DNA of 43,823 bases. It comes from Nitrospirota bacterium. Its GTDB lineage: Bacteria; Nitrospirota; Thermodesulfovibrionia; Thermodesulfovibrionales; UBA6898. The position numbers and the translations under genes are program-made. Each line of letters starts with the position of its first letter. Positions within the stretch are counted from its first letter, which is position 1. This document shows, one piece after another, positions 6,884 to 16,081 of this stretch. The stretch covers positions 1 through 43,823 of the forward strand of contig VEOY01000051.1 in assembly GCA_012026685.1 (NCBI GenBank). Direction: 5' to 3'. The notes beneath the pieces are model-generated. The model searched no databases. It had not been told where the DNA came from and was given only the letters and a program-made list of their open reading frames with translations.

Positions 6884-8979
6884 TTTTCAGTCATTGTAAT
6901 GATATCGCTCCTGCCTGTCAACGACGCTGTCCCCGGCGGGGACGAGCACCTGTGCAGATAAAATGCGGAAGGGCCGTCTTCCGGCCATCTGCTGAGCACG
7001 CGGGCGAAGGTCTCAGCTGCCTGCTGCCACTCCCGCTTCCGGAACAATTCCAGGCCTTCGTGGAAAAGGGTCAGCTTTTCCCAGGAATCCGCCGGGGCAG
7101 TGTCCCGGGTGCTGACGATCTCGAATATGGTGACCGCGGATGATTTTCCCTTCACTTCTATCCTGCCGAGCTCCCGTGAAAGAAAAAGGTCTTCGGTCCC
7201 TGCGAAGGTCTCCCCGCTGATGATGACCTTCGTTCCGAAGACCTTGTTCACCGATTCGAGCCGCGATGCAAGATTGACCGTATCCCCCACCACGGTATAA
7301 TCGAACAGTCGGTCGCTGCCGAGGTTTCCCGCGATCGCGTCTCCGGTATGAATGCCTATCCTCATCGAAACAGGGGCGAGGCCCTGCTCCGCAAATGAGG
7401 CATTGAGCTCCCGGAGGGCATCCATGCATTCGAGCGCAGCGCGGCACGCTGATATTTCGTCCCGGGCAGAACTGACCGGAGCACCCCAGAACGCCATGAC
7501 ACAGTCGCCGATATATTTGTCTATAACACCTTTATTGCGGATGATCACCTCAGTGAAGGCGTTGAAGATGCCATGCAGGATCATCGCCGACTCCTCGGGC
7601 GGGAGCTGTTCCGCAAGGGTGGTGAATCCCGCAATGTCAGCAAAGAAAACCGTTACACGTTTCTTCTGACCGCCCGGCCGTACGACTTCAGGGTGCTTAA
7701 GGACATGCTCCACAAGCGTCTTGTCCATGTACTGGTCAAAGGTCCTTTTTATGAACCGCCGTTGTCTCCCCTCGACGGCATAGCTGTAGGCAGAGGCGCC
7801 GGCAAAGCTGAGCACCGCGGTAATAAGGGGAGGGATCACCTGCATATACAGGCCAGTGATAAAGAGCAGAGCGGGTATGGCAAGCGCTGCCAGCGCGGTA
7901 CCCAAAAAAACGGCAGCGCTTATGTGCAGGGAATGATGGCGGAAGACCGCGGCAGTGACCAGGACGCTGACAGCGAGCATGAAAAGGACCGTGAAGGGCG
8001 TTTTTACCGGCGTAAGATACGTCTGCCCGAGAAGATTTTCCAGAGTCGTTGCATGAATATGCACACCGGTGGACACGGGGGTGACCGCGGTCGGTTTGAG
8101 GTCATACAGGCCCGGTGCCGTGAGGGCGATGAAGACGTTCTTTCCCCGGAAGCTCTCCTTCTTCAGGGAAGGCTCCTTGCCTGCGGAACTCGCAAGCCGG
8201 GACCGGATGACCTCTGATGCAGATACTGTCCGGAAGGCCGCGGGATGGGCGGAGTATCTCAGGAGCAGAGCACCGTCAGCAAGAGGTATCTTCTTTCCGC
8301 CGGCGAATAACGCGTGGTCACGAACGACAACCTGCTTTTTGTTGATAAGACAGGAAAGAACAAAGTTGGGTATCTCATGGCCGGCTGTCCGGAATACCAG
8401 CGGCACCCTCCTGTATATGCCGTCGCTGTCAGGTTTTATCATTACATTGCCCAGCCCGGCAGCAGCGGTGCCGAACTGCCAGAGAGGCGCGATGAGAGAA
8501 CGGTAAGAAACAGCGGCGGCGCCCAGCCCTTGAATGCTGATCCGCTGCACAAGTTCGTCTTCAGCGCGGCCGAGTTCGTCTTTGGTGTCGGTCAGAAACA
8601 CCGGAAGATACACGTTGCCGTTCTTCCGTATCGCCTCCGCAAAGACCTTGTCGTCATCCATGCCGTACGAGGAGTCCTCGGTAAAAAGGATGTCCATGAA
8701 CACAGCGTCAGCTTCGGAGAGGTATTCAAGAAGCGGCGCATAGACCTGTCGCGGCCAGGGCCACGAAATATCCTGGTCCGCAAGCGCCGAAATGCTTTCC
8801 TGGTCTATCGCAACAATGACGATGCGGTCGGACACTTTCCGGGGATTGAGGTGCCGTGACATATGATCATATGCCTTCAGCTCAAAGGGGCCGAGGAAAC
8901 CGGACAGGAACAGCAGTGCAGAGGTCCCGAAGGTCAGGAGCGTGAGGAGGACGATCTTCCTGAAAGGGGAGGCGGGCAT
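6880..8979 (-). CDS. CHASE2-domain membrane adenylate cyclase (class III)
   Basis: The protein has 699 residues. An N-terminal helix (about 9-30) and three helices at about 328-396 flank an extracytoplasmic CHASE2 sensor (about 33-315). The class III cyclase domain covers about 440-625. Metal-binding aspartates D448 (FFADIAGFT) and D492 (YIGDCVMAFWGAP) are present, as are the adenine-selecting pair K488 and D560 (DYTVVGDTVN) and the transition-state residues N569 and R573. The enzyme therefore looks active and specific for ATP. The C-terminus (about 635-680) resembles one TPR-like helical pair. It heads the SH3, M48 protease and haemerythrin operon, suggesting cAMP signalling linked to envelope or oxygen stress. 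The start has no Shine-Dalgarno and sits 8 nt after an extended -10 box. Confidence 0.93.
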   Translation of the reverse strand: MPASPFRKIVLLTLLTFGTSALLFLSGFLGPFELKAYDHMSRHLNPRKVSDRIVIVAIDQESISALADQDISWPWPRQVYAPLLEYLSEADAVFMDILFTEDSSYGMDDDKVFAEAIRKNGNVYLPVFLTDTKDELGRAEDELVQRISIQGLGAAAVSYRSLIAPLWQFGTAAAGLGNVMIKPDSDGIYRRVPLVFRTAGHEIPNFVLSCLINKKQVVVRDHALFAGGKKIPLADGALLLRYSAHPAAFRTVSASEVIRSRLASSAGKEPSLKKESFRGKNVFIALTAPGLYDLKPTAVTPVSTGVHIHATTLENLLGQTYLTPVKTPFTVLFMLAVSVLVTAAVFRHHSLHISAAVFLGTALAALAIPALLFITGLYMQVIPPLITAVLSFAGASAYSYAVEGRQRRFIKRTFDQYMDKTLVEHVLKHPEVVRPGGQKKRVTVFFADIAGFTTLAEQLPPEESAMILHGIFNAFTEVIIRNKGVIDKYIGDCVMAFWGAPVSSARDEISACRAALECMDALRELNASFAEQGLAPVSMRIGIHTGDAIAGNLGSDRLFDYTVVGDTVNLASRLESVNKVFGTKVIISGETFAGTEDLFLSRELGRIEVKGKSSAVTIFEIVSTRDTAPADSWEKLTLFHEGLELFRKREWQQAAETFARVLSRWPEDGPSAFYLHRCSSPPGTASLTGRSDIITMTEK

Positions 8980-8987
8980 ACGCGTTT

Positions 8988-8996
8988 AGTATAGCA
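8988..8996 (-). promoter_or_regulatory. Extended -10 promoter of the cyclase operon, almost abutting the start codon
   Basis: TGC-TATACT on the minus strand ends 8 nt before the cyclase ATG. The expected transcription start is 0-2 nt before the ATG. No good -35 box is seen, as is common for extended -10 promoters. Confidence 0.55.
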
Positions 8997-9021
8997 TATG
9001 CCCCGCGGACTCCATCGAAGG

Positions 9022-10302
9022 CTATAATTCTGACATGCCCCCGCGCCGGGCAAAAGAGACGATGGCCCACGAAAGGAAAAGAGCTGCGGCGAGCATGCCT
9101 GCAGCCGCAGAGATATTGTTGAGCAGGGCGGGACGCACAAGGAGCACTGTGCCGAGAAACAGCATCATGATGCCTGACAGGAGCTTCAGCTTTCTCCCTT
9201 CCCACTCGGTCAATTTCCGTGCTCCGAGCGTCACGGTGAACATGATGACAATTGCCGCAAGGGGGATGATATACACGACATTGTAAAGGGCAAGGTAGAG
9301 ATAGTAGGTCGGTTGCGGAAGGCTGTGAAGTGTCAGTATGCGGGTGAAGACCATCGGGAACCCTGCGGTGCAGAGAAGTTCATAGGCGTTGGCGGCTATA
9401 GCGAGTACCGCGGTCCCTGCGAGCATGGACAGGAGGGATGTTGATGACAGGAGCCCTCTCATGCGCTGGTAGAGCTTCGGCTTTGCAGTGTCCGGTATGG
9501 ACAGGGAGATCCCTTTTCTGAACAGGAAAAAGTCCTTTATGTTGATGAGCGACACGGCAAGGGCTACGACTCCTGCCGTGATGGTGATGGCCCTGAGGCT
9601 CCCTGTCAGCAGGAAGAGGTTCAGCCATGCTGCCATGAACAGGAAATAGATAAGACCCGAGAAGAAAATGAAGGTGAAGCCGATGGTCAGCATCCGGGAC
9701 CGGGAACGCGCATGGACCAGGAGACTGAGCAGGAAGAACAGCACAAAGAAGGCGCAGGGGTTAAAGCTGTCCAGACCGCCGAGAACGATCGTGATCAGGG
9801 GGAGTGAAACTTGGACCGGATCGACATTTCCGATCAGCGGCAGGTCGATGCTCTTCTGGGCTTCCTGCTCGACCGGACGGTCAAGCCTCACGATGGGGTC
9901 GATGCAGGGCTGCCGGAGACATTCGTCGACCGCTGAACTGATCGAAGCTCTCTCCCGTTCCGAGAATCCCGCAAAGACCTTGCTGCCGATGAACGTGACC
10001 GGGACCCCGGTTGACCCGATGCCGGCATTTTTTGTCATCCGGTGAAGGAAACCGGCATTTGCCCGGTTCTGCCACACCTCATAGGATTCGATGACCAGTT
10101 CGGGGTGCTGTTGTTTCAGCACGGCAAGGAACGATTTCTCGCGCTCGCAGTGGGGGCATCCATTACCCCAGAAGAAATACATCTTAGTGCTCGTTGCGCC
10201 GCCAGGTTCACTGACAGCCTCCGGCACAGCTGCCCGCGCATACGCGGTCATGGCCAGCATGAGGATGCAGACAATGCCTGCGCGATACCGTGCCGGCATC
10301 AC
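9022..10302 (-). CDS. Thioredoxin-fold/CcdA-like membrane fusion protein (thiol-disulfide transfer)
   Basis: This protein has 426 residues. A signal peptide or membrane segment (about 5-25) precedes a periplasmic thioredoxin/glutaredoxin-like domain (about 38-135) with redox motif GCPHC (C49, C52) and the cis-proline region TGVPVTF. A membrane domain with about six helices follows (about 165-420). It resembles the DsbD-beta/CcdA family, with a cysteine in DSFNPCAFF (C183) and another in ELLCTAGFP (C311), the two positions that form the CcdA reaction pair. It probably moves reducing equivalents across the membrane to periplasmic thiols, for example for cytochrome c maturation. Its start overlaps the stop of the DUF255 gene upstream (ATGA), so the two are translationally coupled. 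Confidence 0.88.
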   Translation of the reverse strand: MMPARYRAGIVCILMLAMTAYARAAVPEAVSEPGGATSTKMYFFWGNGCPHCEREKSFLAVLKQQHPELVIESYEVWQNRANAGFLHRMTKNAGIGSTGVPVTFIGSKVFAGFSERERASISSAVDECLRQPCIDPIVRLDRPVEQEAQKSIDLPLIGNVDPVQVSLPLITIVLGGLDSFNPCAFFVLFFLLSLLVHARSRSRMLTIGFTFIFFSGLIYFLFMAAWLNLFLLTGSLRAITITAGVVALAVSLINIKDFFLFRKGISLSIPDTAKPKLYQRMRGLLSSTSLLSMLAGTAVLAIAANAYELLCTAGFPMVFTRILTLHSLPQPTYYLYLALYNVVYIIPLAAIVIMFTVTLGARKLTEWEGRKLKLLSGIMMLFLGTVLLVRPALLNNISAAAGMLAAALFLSWAIVSFARRGGMSEL

Positions 10303-12440
10303 TGCCCCCCGGGACGCCTGTCTGACTGAAGCATGGCGAGCATGGCCCCGGGGTCGGTTGTCGGGGGGAAGCAGGTCTGCTCCCTGCAGACATATGCGGT
10401 CGCCCGATTGTCAACAGCAGAGTACTGTCGGGTGAACTCCGCTATCTGCATGATCGAGGAGGCGGTTTCGTCCTCCGGCCTGAGCAGGACGGTGACAGAA
10501 GGCAGGAATGTCGACTGAAGAAGGCCCGTCATCTTCCGGGTATCAGCAGCTCCCGGGCTGCCGACGATGACGACCTCGTACGAAGGGCCGAAACTGAAGT
10601 CAAGTGCGCAAAGAAAAGAGGCATGCGCGGTTGGAGCCTGCTGTACTGAAGGGAACAATGCGCGTATGGATTCCGCAGCCGTCTCTTCGAGGCCGGCGTC
10701 CCCGGTCATCCGGGCCAGGAGGAGGAGGTTCATGAGGGCCACGGAGTTTCCCGAGGGCATGGCACTGTCATATACCTCTTTTTTCCGTACCAGAAGGTCT
10801 TCTCCGTTGTCCGCAGTGAAGAAAAAGCCGCCCGTCGTCTGATCCCAATAATGCTGCACCAGGATGGCGTTCAGTGAGAGCGCGTTCTGCAAATGCCGCG
10901 GATCGAAGGTGGCCCCGTACAGTTCGATCAGTCCTGAAATGAGAAACGCATAATCATCGAGATGAGCAGGAAGGGACGCATCACCCTCACGGAACCGGTG
11001 GAGAAGCACCCCATCGTGCCTCTGCAGGCGTCTCATGATGAAGTCTGCTGCCCTGACAGCCGCGTCCGCGTAGTCCTGTCTCTGGAATGCTCGGGCCGCC
11101 CTGGCGAGCGCTTTGATCATGAGGCCGTTCCAGTCGGTCAGGATCTTGTCATCCTTATGCGGATGGGGCCTCTTTTCCCGTGACGCAAAGAGCGCCGCGC
11201 AGGCCTGTCCGCTGCGTGCTTCAGCCTCAGGCAGGGACAGGTTGAGCTCTGCCGCTACCGTTTGAAGGGGATTCTCCCGGTGGAGAATATTGGTGCCGGG
11301 CCGCTCACCGGTCACCGGGTCAGTGAAGTTGCCCTCCCTGCGTATGCCGAAGGCGCTGCTGATGAGCGCGTGATCAGTCGGGCCGAGGACCTCTGCGATC
11401 TCATCGTACGACCATACGTAGAACTTCCCTTCCTCACCTTCACTGTCAGCGTCCTCTGCAGAATAGAACCCGCCTTCGGGAGATGTCATGTCACGGAGCA
11501 CATACGTGATGATTTCCTCTGCCGTTGTCCGGTACTTTTCCTCGCCGGTCGCCTGGAAGGCCACGGTGTAGGCCATGCAGAGCATTGCCTGATCATAGAG
11601 CATTTTTTCGAAATGGGGAACGAGCCAGCGACCGTCCGTCGAGTAGCGGTGAAAGCCGAACCCGGCATGGTCGTATATGCCGCCGTTCCTCATGGCATCG
11701 AGAGTCCTGGTTGCCATGCGCAACGCGTCAGGTGCACCGGTACGTTTCCAGTAGCAGAGAAGGAAAAGGAGTATGTGCGCTGACGGGAACTTGGGGGCCT
11801 GGCTGAACCCGCCGTTTTCTTCGTCAAAAAGCTGTTGCAGCCCGCCGAATGCCTCATGGAGGACGGTTGCAGACGGTTCTGTCGGTTGCAGTTCTTCCTC
11901 CCTCCTGAGGTGTTCCGTGACCTCAGCGGAGAGTCTCAGGAACTTTTCTCTTTCATGCTGCCACATATCCCGTACGCGTGGTATCAGGTCGAGCATGCCT
12001 ATCCTCCCGAAGCGGCTGTCCCTGGGGAAATAGGTCCCTGCGAAGAACGGTTTTTTTTCAGGCGTCATGATGACGGTGAGCGGCCATCCACCGCTACCGG
12101 TCAGCATCTGACAAACGGTCATGTAGATGCCGTCGATATCCGGCCTTTCTTCACGGTCGACCTTTATGGATATGAAGGATTCGTTCATGAGGGCAGCGAC
12201 CCGATCGTCCTCGAATGATTCTTTTTCCATTACGTGGCACCAGTGGCAGGTCGAGTAGCCTATGGAGAGAAAGACCGGTTTGTCCTCCCTGGCGGCTCGT
12301 TCAAATGCCTCCTGTCCCCACGGGTACCAGTCAACGGGATTATGGGCATGCTGGAGCAGGTACGGACTCTTTTCGTTCGCGAGCCTGTTCTGACGACGAC
12401 CGGACGGCGCGGATGGCTGAAAGGGTGGTACGTGTGCCAT
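10299..12440 (-). CDS. DUF255 thioredoxin-domain protein (YyaL/SSP411 family)
   Basis: The 713-residue protein matches the full length of the YyaL family. The N-terminal thioredoxin-like domain (about 20-180) has the conserved motifs [22 protein letters not shown] (C65, C68) and SGGWPLTV. The rest (about 200-700) forms an alpha/alpha toroid like N-acylglucosamine 2-epimerase or glycosidases. The biochemical role of the family is not established; a redox or sugar-related function is only proposed. Here the gene is coupled to a disulfide-transfer membrane protein, which supports a thiol-redox role. No Shine-Dalgarno precedes the ATG. A 17-nt-spaced promoter lies 36-64 nt upstream, inside the 3' end of the neighbouring small gene. 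Confidence 0.92.
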   Translation of the reverse strand: MAHVPPFQPSAPSGRRQNRLANEKSPYLLQHAHNPVDWYPWGQEAFERAAREDKPVFLSIGYSTCHWCHVMEKESFEDDRVAALMNESFISIKVDREERPDIDGIYMTVCQMLTGSGGWPLTVIMTPEKKPFFAGTYFPRDSRFGRIGMLDLIPRVRDMWQHEREKFLRLSAEVTEHLRREEELQPTEPSATVLHEAFGGLQQLFDEENGGFSQAPKFPSAHILLFLLCYWKRTGAPDALRMATRTLDAMRNGGIYDHAGFGFHRYSTDGRWLVPHFEKMLYDQAMLCMAYTVAFQATGEEKYRTTAEEIITYVLRDMTSPEGGFYSAEDADSEGEEGKFYVWSYDEIAEVLGPTDHALISSAFGIRREGNFTDPVTGERPGTNILHRENPLQTVAAELNLSLPEAEARSGQACAALFASREKRPHPHKDDKILTDWNGLMIKALARAARAFQRQDYADAAVRAADFIMRRLQRHDGVLLHRFREGDASLPAHLDDYAFLISGLIELYGATFDPRHLQNALSLNAILVQHYWDQTTGGFFFTADNGEDLLVRKKEVYDSAMPSGNSVALMNLLLLARMTGDAGLEETAAESIRALFPSVQQAPTAHASFLCALDFSFGPSYEVVIVGSPGAADTRKMTGLLQSTFLPSVTVLLRPEDETASSIMQIAEFTRQYSAVDNRATAYVCREQTCFPPTTDPGAMLAMLQSDRRPGGQ

Positions 12441-12475
12441 GGCAGTGGGTCTGCAGTACCGGGGACCGGGTCTCT

Positions 12476-12504
12476 ATCTTACTTTGCGAGAAGCTTGTTT
12501 GCAA
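12476..12504 (-). promoter_or_regulatory. Promoter of the DUF255/thioredoxin-CcdA operon
   Basis: On the minus strand TTGCAA (12499-12504), a 17-nt spacer and TAAGAT (12476-12481) form a sigma-70-like promoter inside the end of the small upstream gene. Confidence 0.5.
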
Positions 12505-12724
12505 AAAGAGCTTTGCGGAGATCGTCGACCTTGTTCTGGATCTCGATAAGCTCGTGTTTCAGGGAATCAGCGTGCAAGGTCCCGACCAATTTGGATTTTT
12601 CAAGCAGAAGGACGCCGAGTTCGGCAAGTTTTTCCGGCAGCTCCTCAATGTTGGAAGGTCCTTTTACGTAATTACTGCCTCGTGATGCCGCAAGGTCCCT
12701 GATCTTTTCAAGTGACGTATCCAT
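12479..12724 (-). CDS. Small helical protein of unknown function
   Basis: This 81-residue protein is almost entirely helical. A long amphipathic stretch (about 25-75) rich in Leu, Glu and Lys, including KLAELGVLLLEKSKL, suggests a coiled coil. It has no signal peptide, cysteine or catalytic motif. The start ATG follows GGAG by 8 nt, and a clear promoter lies upstream, back-to-back with that of marC, so the gene is likely real. I do not recognise the family. Confidence 0.65.
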   Translation of the reverse strand: MDTSLEKIRDLAASRGSNYVKGPSNIEELPEKLAELGVLLLEKSKLVGTLHADSLKHELIEIQNKVDDLRKALFANKLLAK

Positions 12725-12756
12725 CGTTTATCTCCGGGGTTGAAGATTTCGTATTA

Positions 12757-12785
12757 AGACTATCAGATTTTCGCGGCAGCGTCAA
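12757..12785 (-). promoter_or_regulatory. Promoter of the small coiled-coil gene
   Basis: TTGACG (12780-12785), a 17-nt spacer and TAGTCT (12757-12762) read on the minus strand. Its -35 box is the mirror of the marC -35 box five bases away. Confidence 0.6.
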
Positions 12786-12790
12786 TTTTT

Positions 12791-12819
12791 TTGACGCCCA
12801 CAGGGAAACTCCCTATAAT
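12791..12819 (+). promoter_or_regulatory. Promoter of marC (leaderless transcript expected)
   Basis: TTGACG (12791-12796), a 17-nt spacer and a perfect TATAAT (12814-12819) lie only 5 nt before the marC ATG. Transcription should begin at or inside the start codon. Confidence 0.8.
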
Positions 12820-12824
12820 GGGGT

Positions 12825-13421
12825 ATGGACGAGTTCGTCAGGTATCTTCCCCATACCTTTATCCCCCTGTTCGTGGCTATCGATATCCTGGCGGTACTGC
12901 CGCTTTTTCTCTCCCTGACACACGGCTTGTCCGCCGGTGCGCAGAAACGGGCTGTAAGGGATTCGGTCGTAACTGCTCTGCTGGTCGGTATCGTTTTTAT
13001 CGCCATGGGCGAAGCCATCTTCAGCATTCTTGGGATCACGAAGAACGATTTCAAGATCGCGGGAGGTCTTGTCCTGCTCGTCTTTGCCGTGCTGGACCTT
13101 GTCCGGCGCGAGGAGCGGCCCCGCCAGCCTGCCGGGAAACCCGGTATCGTCCCCATCGGCGTTCCCCTCATCGTCGGCCCCGCAGTGCTCACAACCCTCA
13201 TCGTGCTCGTCGACCATTACGGCGGCATGGTCACGCTTATTTCGTTCCTGCTCAACCTCCTGATCGTGTGGCTTGCGCTGCGCAGAAGTGCTGCGGTCAT
13301 CGCCGTACTTGGCGGGGGCGGCGTTATAGCGATATCCAAGGTCATGGCGCTCCTTCTTGCATCGATAGCGGTGATGATGATCAGGTTCGGCCTGCAGAAT
13401 ATTGCGGGGGGAGTGCCTTAG
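12825..13421 (+). CDS. MarC-family (UPF0056) integral membrane protein
   Basis: The 198-residue protein has six hydrophobic helices (about 8-30, 42-62, 72-92, 110-130, 138-156 and 165-190). It carries typical MarC-family sequences: FVAIDILAVLPLFLSLT at the first helix, the KIAGGLVLLVFA segment and the PIGVPLIVGPAVLTTLI segment. MarC proteins are inner-membrane proteins. An early link to antibiotic resistance was not upheld, and the transported molecule is unknown. The ATG lies 5 nt after a perfect -10 box with no Shine-Dalgarno, and no later Met gives a better start, so leaderless expression is likely. Its TAG stop overlaps the TAA stop of the convergent nucleotidyltransferase gene. Confidence 0.92.
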   Translation: MDEFVRYLPHTFIPLFVAIDILAVLPLFLSLTHGLSAGAQKRAVRDSVVTALLVGIVFIAMGEAIFSILGITKNDFKIAGGLVLLVFAVLDLVRREERPRQPAGKPGIVPIGVPLIVGPAVLTTLIVLVDHYGGMVTLISFLLNLLIVWLALRRSAAVIAVLGGGGVIAISKVMALLLASIAVMMIRFGLQNIAGGVP

Positions 13422-16039
13422 GAAGTGACCGGGCCGGCGGGGTAGCGTTTCTTCACGAATGCCGCCTCGTCTTCCCTGGTGGCAACCTTCCCCATCAGTC
13501 GAGCATCTCTGAGCTCATTCAGGATCCTTGAGTAAAGGGGGCCCTGCGGTACGCCCAGCATCTTGAGATCATTTCCTCTCAGGATGGGCTTCACTTTTCT
13601 CAACTCTACCAGAAAATGCGAGATGTCTTTCTTCTTGCGGACATCCCTTGCTGCAGAGACGGCGAAGAGAACTGCCTCCGTCTCCCTGTTTTCCAGAAGG
13701 TGATACAGCGCCACAGGATCCTTTGCCGGAAGTTTTGCCAGTATTGCCGCTGATCCGGATATGCTGTTCTGTATGAGTTCCCGCGTCCTGGCGGGTACAT
13801 CAAGCCGGACCAGCGCCTCGGACCGTTCCGGCTCGTTCAAAAGCGAAAGCAGGGCCATGAGGTAGAGGATTCCCTTGTCGACTTTGCCGTCGAGGAACAG
13901 GAGATCATACCACGCGAGCGTTTCGCTCATGCCGGCGAGAGAGCGCTCGAGGTCCTCGTCGAACGAGATGGCCGGATGGATCACCTTGAGCAGCCCATAA
14001 TCCGAAAGTCTCTGAAGAGTGAGGACGGGGTTGGTCTCATGGAATGCAAGTAGGAGCTCGTCGTACAGACGGGAGCCGGAAAGCCGGTCGAAAAGGCCCA
14101 TTTCGAGCGCAGATTTCATGAGGGTTTCCGTATGTCTGCTGAGCCGGAAGCCGAACCGTTCCGAGAAGCGAATGGCACGAAACGCCCGTGTCGGGTCTTC
14201 CACGAAACTGAGATTATGGAGCACCCGGATGGTTTTTTCCTTGATGTCCCGCTGGCCCCCGAAAAAGTCCATCAGGAGCCCGAAGTCCTGAGGATTGAGC
14301 CGTATGGCAAGGCTGTTTATCGTGAAGTCTCTCCGGTAGAGGTCTTTCTTTATGGATGAGGTTTCGACCTTGGGAAGTGCAGCCGGAGATTCATAGTACT
14401 CCGTGCGCGCAGTCGCTACGTCCATGCGCAGGGTCTCGAGAAAGACCTGGGCAGTTCCGAAGGCCAGATGGGATTTGACCTTTGCGGGGATTTGTTGTGA
14501 AAGGGCATGTGCGAATGCGATGCCGTCACCTTCAATGACGATATCTATATCAAGGTTCTGCTCTCCCCTCAGCAGGTCCCTGACTGAGCCGCCGACGAGG
14601 TAGGCTCCGTACCCCAGCCGTTCGGCGATCTCTCCCGACAGCTTCAGCACCGCATAGACATTCTCCGGGAACTTGTCCCTGAGCCATCCCGAAAGGTTCC
14701 GACTGGAAAAATGGGGTTCGATGGTCTCGCCCTTGTCAAGGCGCCGCTTTCTCAGGAACTCTTCATACAGTATCCTGAGGAGGTCTGTTCTGGTGATGGC
14801 CCCTATCACCCTGTCGCCCTCGAGGACAGGCATGAACCGCTGGTTCTGCTCGATCATCATGGTCTCAATATCCCTGATGGGGGTATCTGCTGTTACGGTC
14901 AGTTTGTCCGTTGAACAGAAATCGATTACATGGTTTTTCCTGAAACCGTGGAAAAGGGCCTTTTCAACGGTCTCTCTTGATATCAGGCCCTTATAGGCTC
15001 CGTCCCTGATGACAGGAAGCACATTGACACCATACTTTGTCAGTATGTCTTCAGCTTCTGCAATCGGGCTGTCCCATGATATGGTGATTACCGGCTGCGT
15101 CATGATATCCGCCGCGACCTTCCCGGGCCGTACATGAACGGGAAGCATTCGGGCGATCCTGTCCGCGATCATATCGGGCGAATCTGCCTTGACCGTTGCA
15201 GCTGCCGCGGCAGGGTGGCCTCCCCCTCCGAACTCCCGGAGGAGCAAGGATACATCGAGTTCCTGGACCCTGCTCCGTGCGACCAGTACGGTCTTGCCTT
15301 CCATGCTGAGGATGATAATCGCGGCGTCAATATCTTCCATATCCATGATCTTGTGAGCAAGAATGGCGGCATCCCCGACGTACGAATCTCTCGAGGCTTT
15401 CGCGAGGATGATCCGTATGCCCTTGATCGTCAGCTCCTGAGAGGAATCCAGCAGCTCGCTCAGGAGTTCAAGTTCCTCCCTCCGGAGGTCGAGCTTCACA
15501 TAGTCGGCGACGATATTGAGGTTCGCTCCCCGCCTGATCAGATAGGAGACGGCGAGCAGATCTCGTTCTGTCGTCGAAGGGAAGAGCAGGCATCCGGTTT
15601 CCTCATAGATGCCGAGTGCAAGGATCGTCGCCTCCATGGGCGTGGGATGGAGTTTTTTTTCCCTGAGCATCTCGGTCAGGATCGTTGATGTTGCCCCGAC
15701 CATATCCGCCTTTTCGCAGGAACCCCGAATATCGCCTTCGCTAAAAGGATGATGGTCAAAGACATGGATCTCGATATTCTTTCTGGCGAGAAGTTCCGCC
15801 AGGGGGCCGAGTCTGTCCGGTTGCTTGGTGTCGACGATGATGAGTCTCGTGACCTTTGCCGGGTCCAGGTCCCTGATGCGCGTGATCGTCAGAGGCGTGA
15901 AAACCTCGATGAAGTCACGGACCTTCCGTTCCTGGGAGCCGGGGAACACGATCGATGCGTCGGGGTACAGTTTTTTTGCGGCTATCATGCAGGCAAGAGA
16001 ATCGAAATCGGCATTGAGATGAGAGGTTATGATATCCAT
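13418..16039 (-). CDS. DHH-CBS-tRNA nucleotidyltransferase fusion (CCA/A-adding enzyme family)
   Basis: This multidomain protein has 873 residues. Residues 1-150 form a DHH phosphoesterase domain (SHLNADFDS with D11 and D13, then IIVDTKQ, then DHH at 95-97). The DHHA1 domain lies about 200-290 with GGGGHP (271-276). Two CBS domains cover about 308-425. A class II poly(A) polymerase/CCA-adding head lies about 455-600 with LVGGSVRDLLRG and the catalytic pair D497/D499 (NLDIDIVIEGDG), followed by helical RNA-binding and C-terminal domains (620-873). Such fusions are known from Aquifex-like, Nitrospirota and deltaproteobacterial genomes, where some add only A residues to tRNA ends. The CBS pair suggests adenine-nucleotide control. 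No second CCA-adding gene is in the window, so A- or CCA-specificity stays open. Confidence 0.92.
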   Translation of the reverse strand: MDIITSHLNADFDSLACMIAAKKLYPDASIVFPGSQERKVRDFIEVFTPLTITRIRDLDPAKVTRLIIVDTKQPDRLGPLAELLARKNIEIHVFDHHPFSEGDIRGSCEKADMVGATSTILTEMLREKKLHPTPMEATILALGIYEETGCLLFPSTTERDLLAVSYLIRRGANLNIVADYVKLDLRREELELLSELLDSSQELTIKGIRIILAKASRDSYVGDAAILAHKIMDMEDIDAAIIILSMEGKTVLVARSRVQELDVSLLLREFGGGGHPAAAAATVKADSPDMIADRIARMLPVHVRPGKVAADIMTQPVITISWDSPIAEAEDILTKYGVNVLPVIRDGAYKGLISRETVEKALFHGFRKNHVIDFCSTDKLTVTADTPIRDIETMMIEQNQRFMPVLEGDRVIGAITRTDLLRILYEEFLRKRRLDKGETIEPHFSSRNLSGWLRDKFPENVYAVLKLSGEIAERLGYGAYLVGGSVRDLLRGEQNLDIDIVIEGDGIAFAHALSQQIPAKVKSHLAFGTAQVFLETLRMDVATARTEYYESPAALPKVETSSIKKDLYRRDFTINSLAIRLNPQDFGLLMDFFGGQRDIKEKTIRVLHNLSFVEDPTRAFRAIRFSERFGFRLSRHTETLMKSALEMGLFDRLSGSRLYDELLLAFHETNPVLTLQRLSDYGLLKVIHPAISFDEDLERSLAGMSETLAWYDLLFLDGKVDKGILYLMALLSLLNEPERSEALVRLDVPARTRELIQNSISGSAAILAKLPAKDPVALYHLLENRETEAVLFAVSAARDVRKKKDISHFLVELRKVKPILRGNDLKMLGVPQGPLYSRILNELRDARLMGKVATREDEAAFVKKRYPAGPVTS

Positions 16040-16081
16040 GAAGAATGCCTGATATAACGCAGACGGAAGCGGCGAGCGCTG

